This document shows positions 14,603 to 15,624 of a DNA stretch of 15,624 bases, piece after piece (the stretch's first letter is position 1; every line of letters begins with the position of its first letter). The stretch spans positions 1 to 15,624 of the forward strand of contig JAEEGU010000204.1 of NCBI GenBank assembly GCA_016280485.1, given 5' to 3'. Source of the stretch: Bacillota bacterium (GTDB taxonomy: Bacteria > Bacillota > Clostridia > Peptostreptococcales > Anaerovoracaceae). A program made the position numbers and the translations under genes. The notes beneath the pieces are model-generated. The model did no database searches and was not told where the DNA came from. It saw nothing but the letters and a program-made list of their open reading frames with translations.

Positions 14603-15624
14603 ATGAAATCTAATCTCAAAAAAGCTTTAGCACTTCTTACAGTACTTTGCATGGTATTCTGCATGGCAGCATGCGGAGATGCAGCTCCTGCAGACAACGG
14701 CGCTGACGATCAGGCAGCAGCAGATGCAGTAGCAGCACTCATCGATGCAATCTACGTTCAGGAATGGACAGAGGATACAGATGCGCAGTGCGCAGCAGCA
14801 AAGGAAGCATGGGACGCATTAACAGATGCACAGAAGGAGCTCGTTGAAGGCGAGTTCGCAGACCCTGATTATTTCGGCAGAGACACAGGCGATGCTTCAA
14901 AGGACGATCCTAGAAACGCTGACGGTATCGGCGAAAACGAAATCCTCGTAGTAAGCTTCGGTACTTCCTTTAACGACAGCCGCGTTGCTGACATCAAGGG
15001 AATCGAAGATGCTATCCAGGCAGCTTATCCTGAATGGTCGGTTAGACGTGCATTCACAGCTCAGATCATTATCAACCACATCCAGGCAAGAGACAACGAA
15101 AAGATCGACAACATGGATCAGGCTCTTGAAAGAGCAGTTGCAAACGGTGTTAAGAATCTCGTTGTGCAGCCTACACACCTGATGCAGGGTGCAGAATACG
15201 ACGAGCTTTGCGCAGCAGTTAACGATTACAGTGATGAAATCGAAAACATCGTAATTGCAGAGCCGCTCCTCGGTATCGTTGGTGCTGACGGTCAGACAAT
15301 CAATCCTGACAAGGAAGCAGTTGCAAAGAACGTAGTCGCAGACGCACTCGCTGTAAGCGGTTACTCCGACACAGCAGCTGCAGCAGCAGACGGCGTTGCA
15401 TACGTATTCATGGGACACGGAACTTCCCATACTGCAAAGATTACATACACTCAGATGCAGACTCAGATGAATACCCTCGGTTATGACAATGTATTCATCG
15501 GAACTGTTGAAGGCGAGCCTGAAGAGACAGCTTGCGAAAACATCATCGAAGCTGTAAAGAACGCAGGCTTTACAAAGGTTATCCTTCGTCCGCTCATGGT
15601 AGTTGCAGGCGACCACGCTAACAA
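14603..15624 (+). CDS. cbiK: CbiK-like sirohydrochlorin cobaltochelatase, lipoprotein form (3' end cut)
   Basis: CbiK inserts Co2+ into sirohydrochlorin in anaerobic B12 synthesis; some relatives are exported and may handle metal or tetrapyrrole traffic. The 340 visible residues show a lipoprotein signal (1-24, CMAAC with C24), then an acidic, Ala-rich linker and helical module (about 38-83, with AAKEAWDALTDAQKELV), then the chelatase from about 113: VVSFGTSFNDSR (116-127), VVQPTHLMQGAEYD (187-200), FMGHGTSH (269-276), VEGEPEE (302-308) and VVAGDHAN (333-340). H272, E303 and H338 fit the metal ligands described for Salmonella CbiK (His145, Glu175, His207). GGAGGT lies seven bases before the ATG at 14603. 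The cobalamin riboswitch upstream ties it to B12. No stop is reached; only the end of the domain is missing. Confidence 0.87.
   Translation, partial: MKSNLKKALALLTVLCMVFCMAACGDAAPADNGADDQAAADAVAALIDAIYVQEWTEDTDAQCAAAKEAWDALTDAQKELVEGEFADPDYFGRDTGDASKDDPRNADGIGENEILVVSFGTSFNDSRVADIKGIEDAIQAAYPEWSVRRAFTAQIIINHIQARDNEKIDNMDQALERAVANGVKNLVVQPTHLMQGAEYDELCAAVNDYSDEIENIVIAEPLLGIVGADGQTINPDKEAVAKNVVADALAVSGYSDTAAAAADGVAYVFMGHGTSHTAKITYTQMQTQMNTLGYDNVFIGTVEGEPEETACENIIEAVKNAGFTKVILRPLMVVAGDHAN

Noticed and set aside
14897..15616. Long minus-strand open frame across the cbiK-like gene
   Set aside because: The Cys/Val-rich translation is the mirror of a strongly codon-biased gene; the plus strand encodes clear CbiK motifs.

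Overview
The window looks like a chromosomal segment of an anaerobic, Gram-positive Clostridia-type bacterium (Firmicutes/Bacillota). The support is: strong AGGAGG-type ribosome binding sites on most genes, the gene order ruvC-ruvA-ruvB-spoIID-like-queA-tgt, ArgR next to RecN, a lipoprotein form of the anaerobic cobaltochelatase CbiK, and a SpoIIAA/RsbV-like STAS protein. I cannot name a genus. There is no rRNA, tRNA, CRISPR array, insertion sequence or phage gene.

Left half, minus strand (1-6513): two neighbouring, clearly paralogous chemoreceptor genes. One is cut by the window edge and the other is a complete 1161-residue protein with many HAMP-like repeats and a PAS-like domain. They are separated by a rho-independent terminator. 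Upstream of them, in the same direction, lie recN (double-strand-break repair) and argR (arginine repressor), with a hairpin terminator and a probable recN promoter between the two.

Centre (6514-6693): a divergent promoter region. The argR promoter points left and a very good ruvC promoter (TTTACA, 17 bp, TATAAT) points right. Each spacer carries a perfect palindrome. The ruvC palindrome, CAAACATATGTTTG, resembles the Gram-positive LexA (SOS) box.

Right half, plus strand (6694-13904): one tightly packed cluster for Holliday-junction processing (ruvC, ruvA, ruvB), a SpoIID/LytB-type lipoprotein, queuosine tRNA modification (queA, tgt) and an Fe-S 23S rRNA m5U methyltransferase. Spacings run from a 14-nt overlap to 59 nt, with no terminator visible inside. 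The spoIID-like gene seems to have its own promoter over the ruvB stop codon, which would make its mRNA practically leaderless.

Far right (13905-15624): a promoter and a 99-residue STAS-domain gene. These are followed by a full cobalamin riboswitch with a candidate terminator, and then a riboswitch-controlled cbiK-like gene cut by the window end. The encoded chelatase has a lipoprotein signal and an extra helical module ahead of the CbiK domain, so it probably works outside the membrane.

Most genes are ordinary housekeeping genes. The parts most worth a second look are the exported CbiK fusion, the putatively leaderless spoIID-like gene, the LexA-like operator on ruvC and the complex chemoreceptor.
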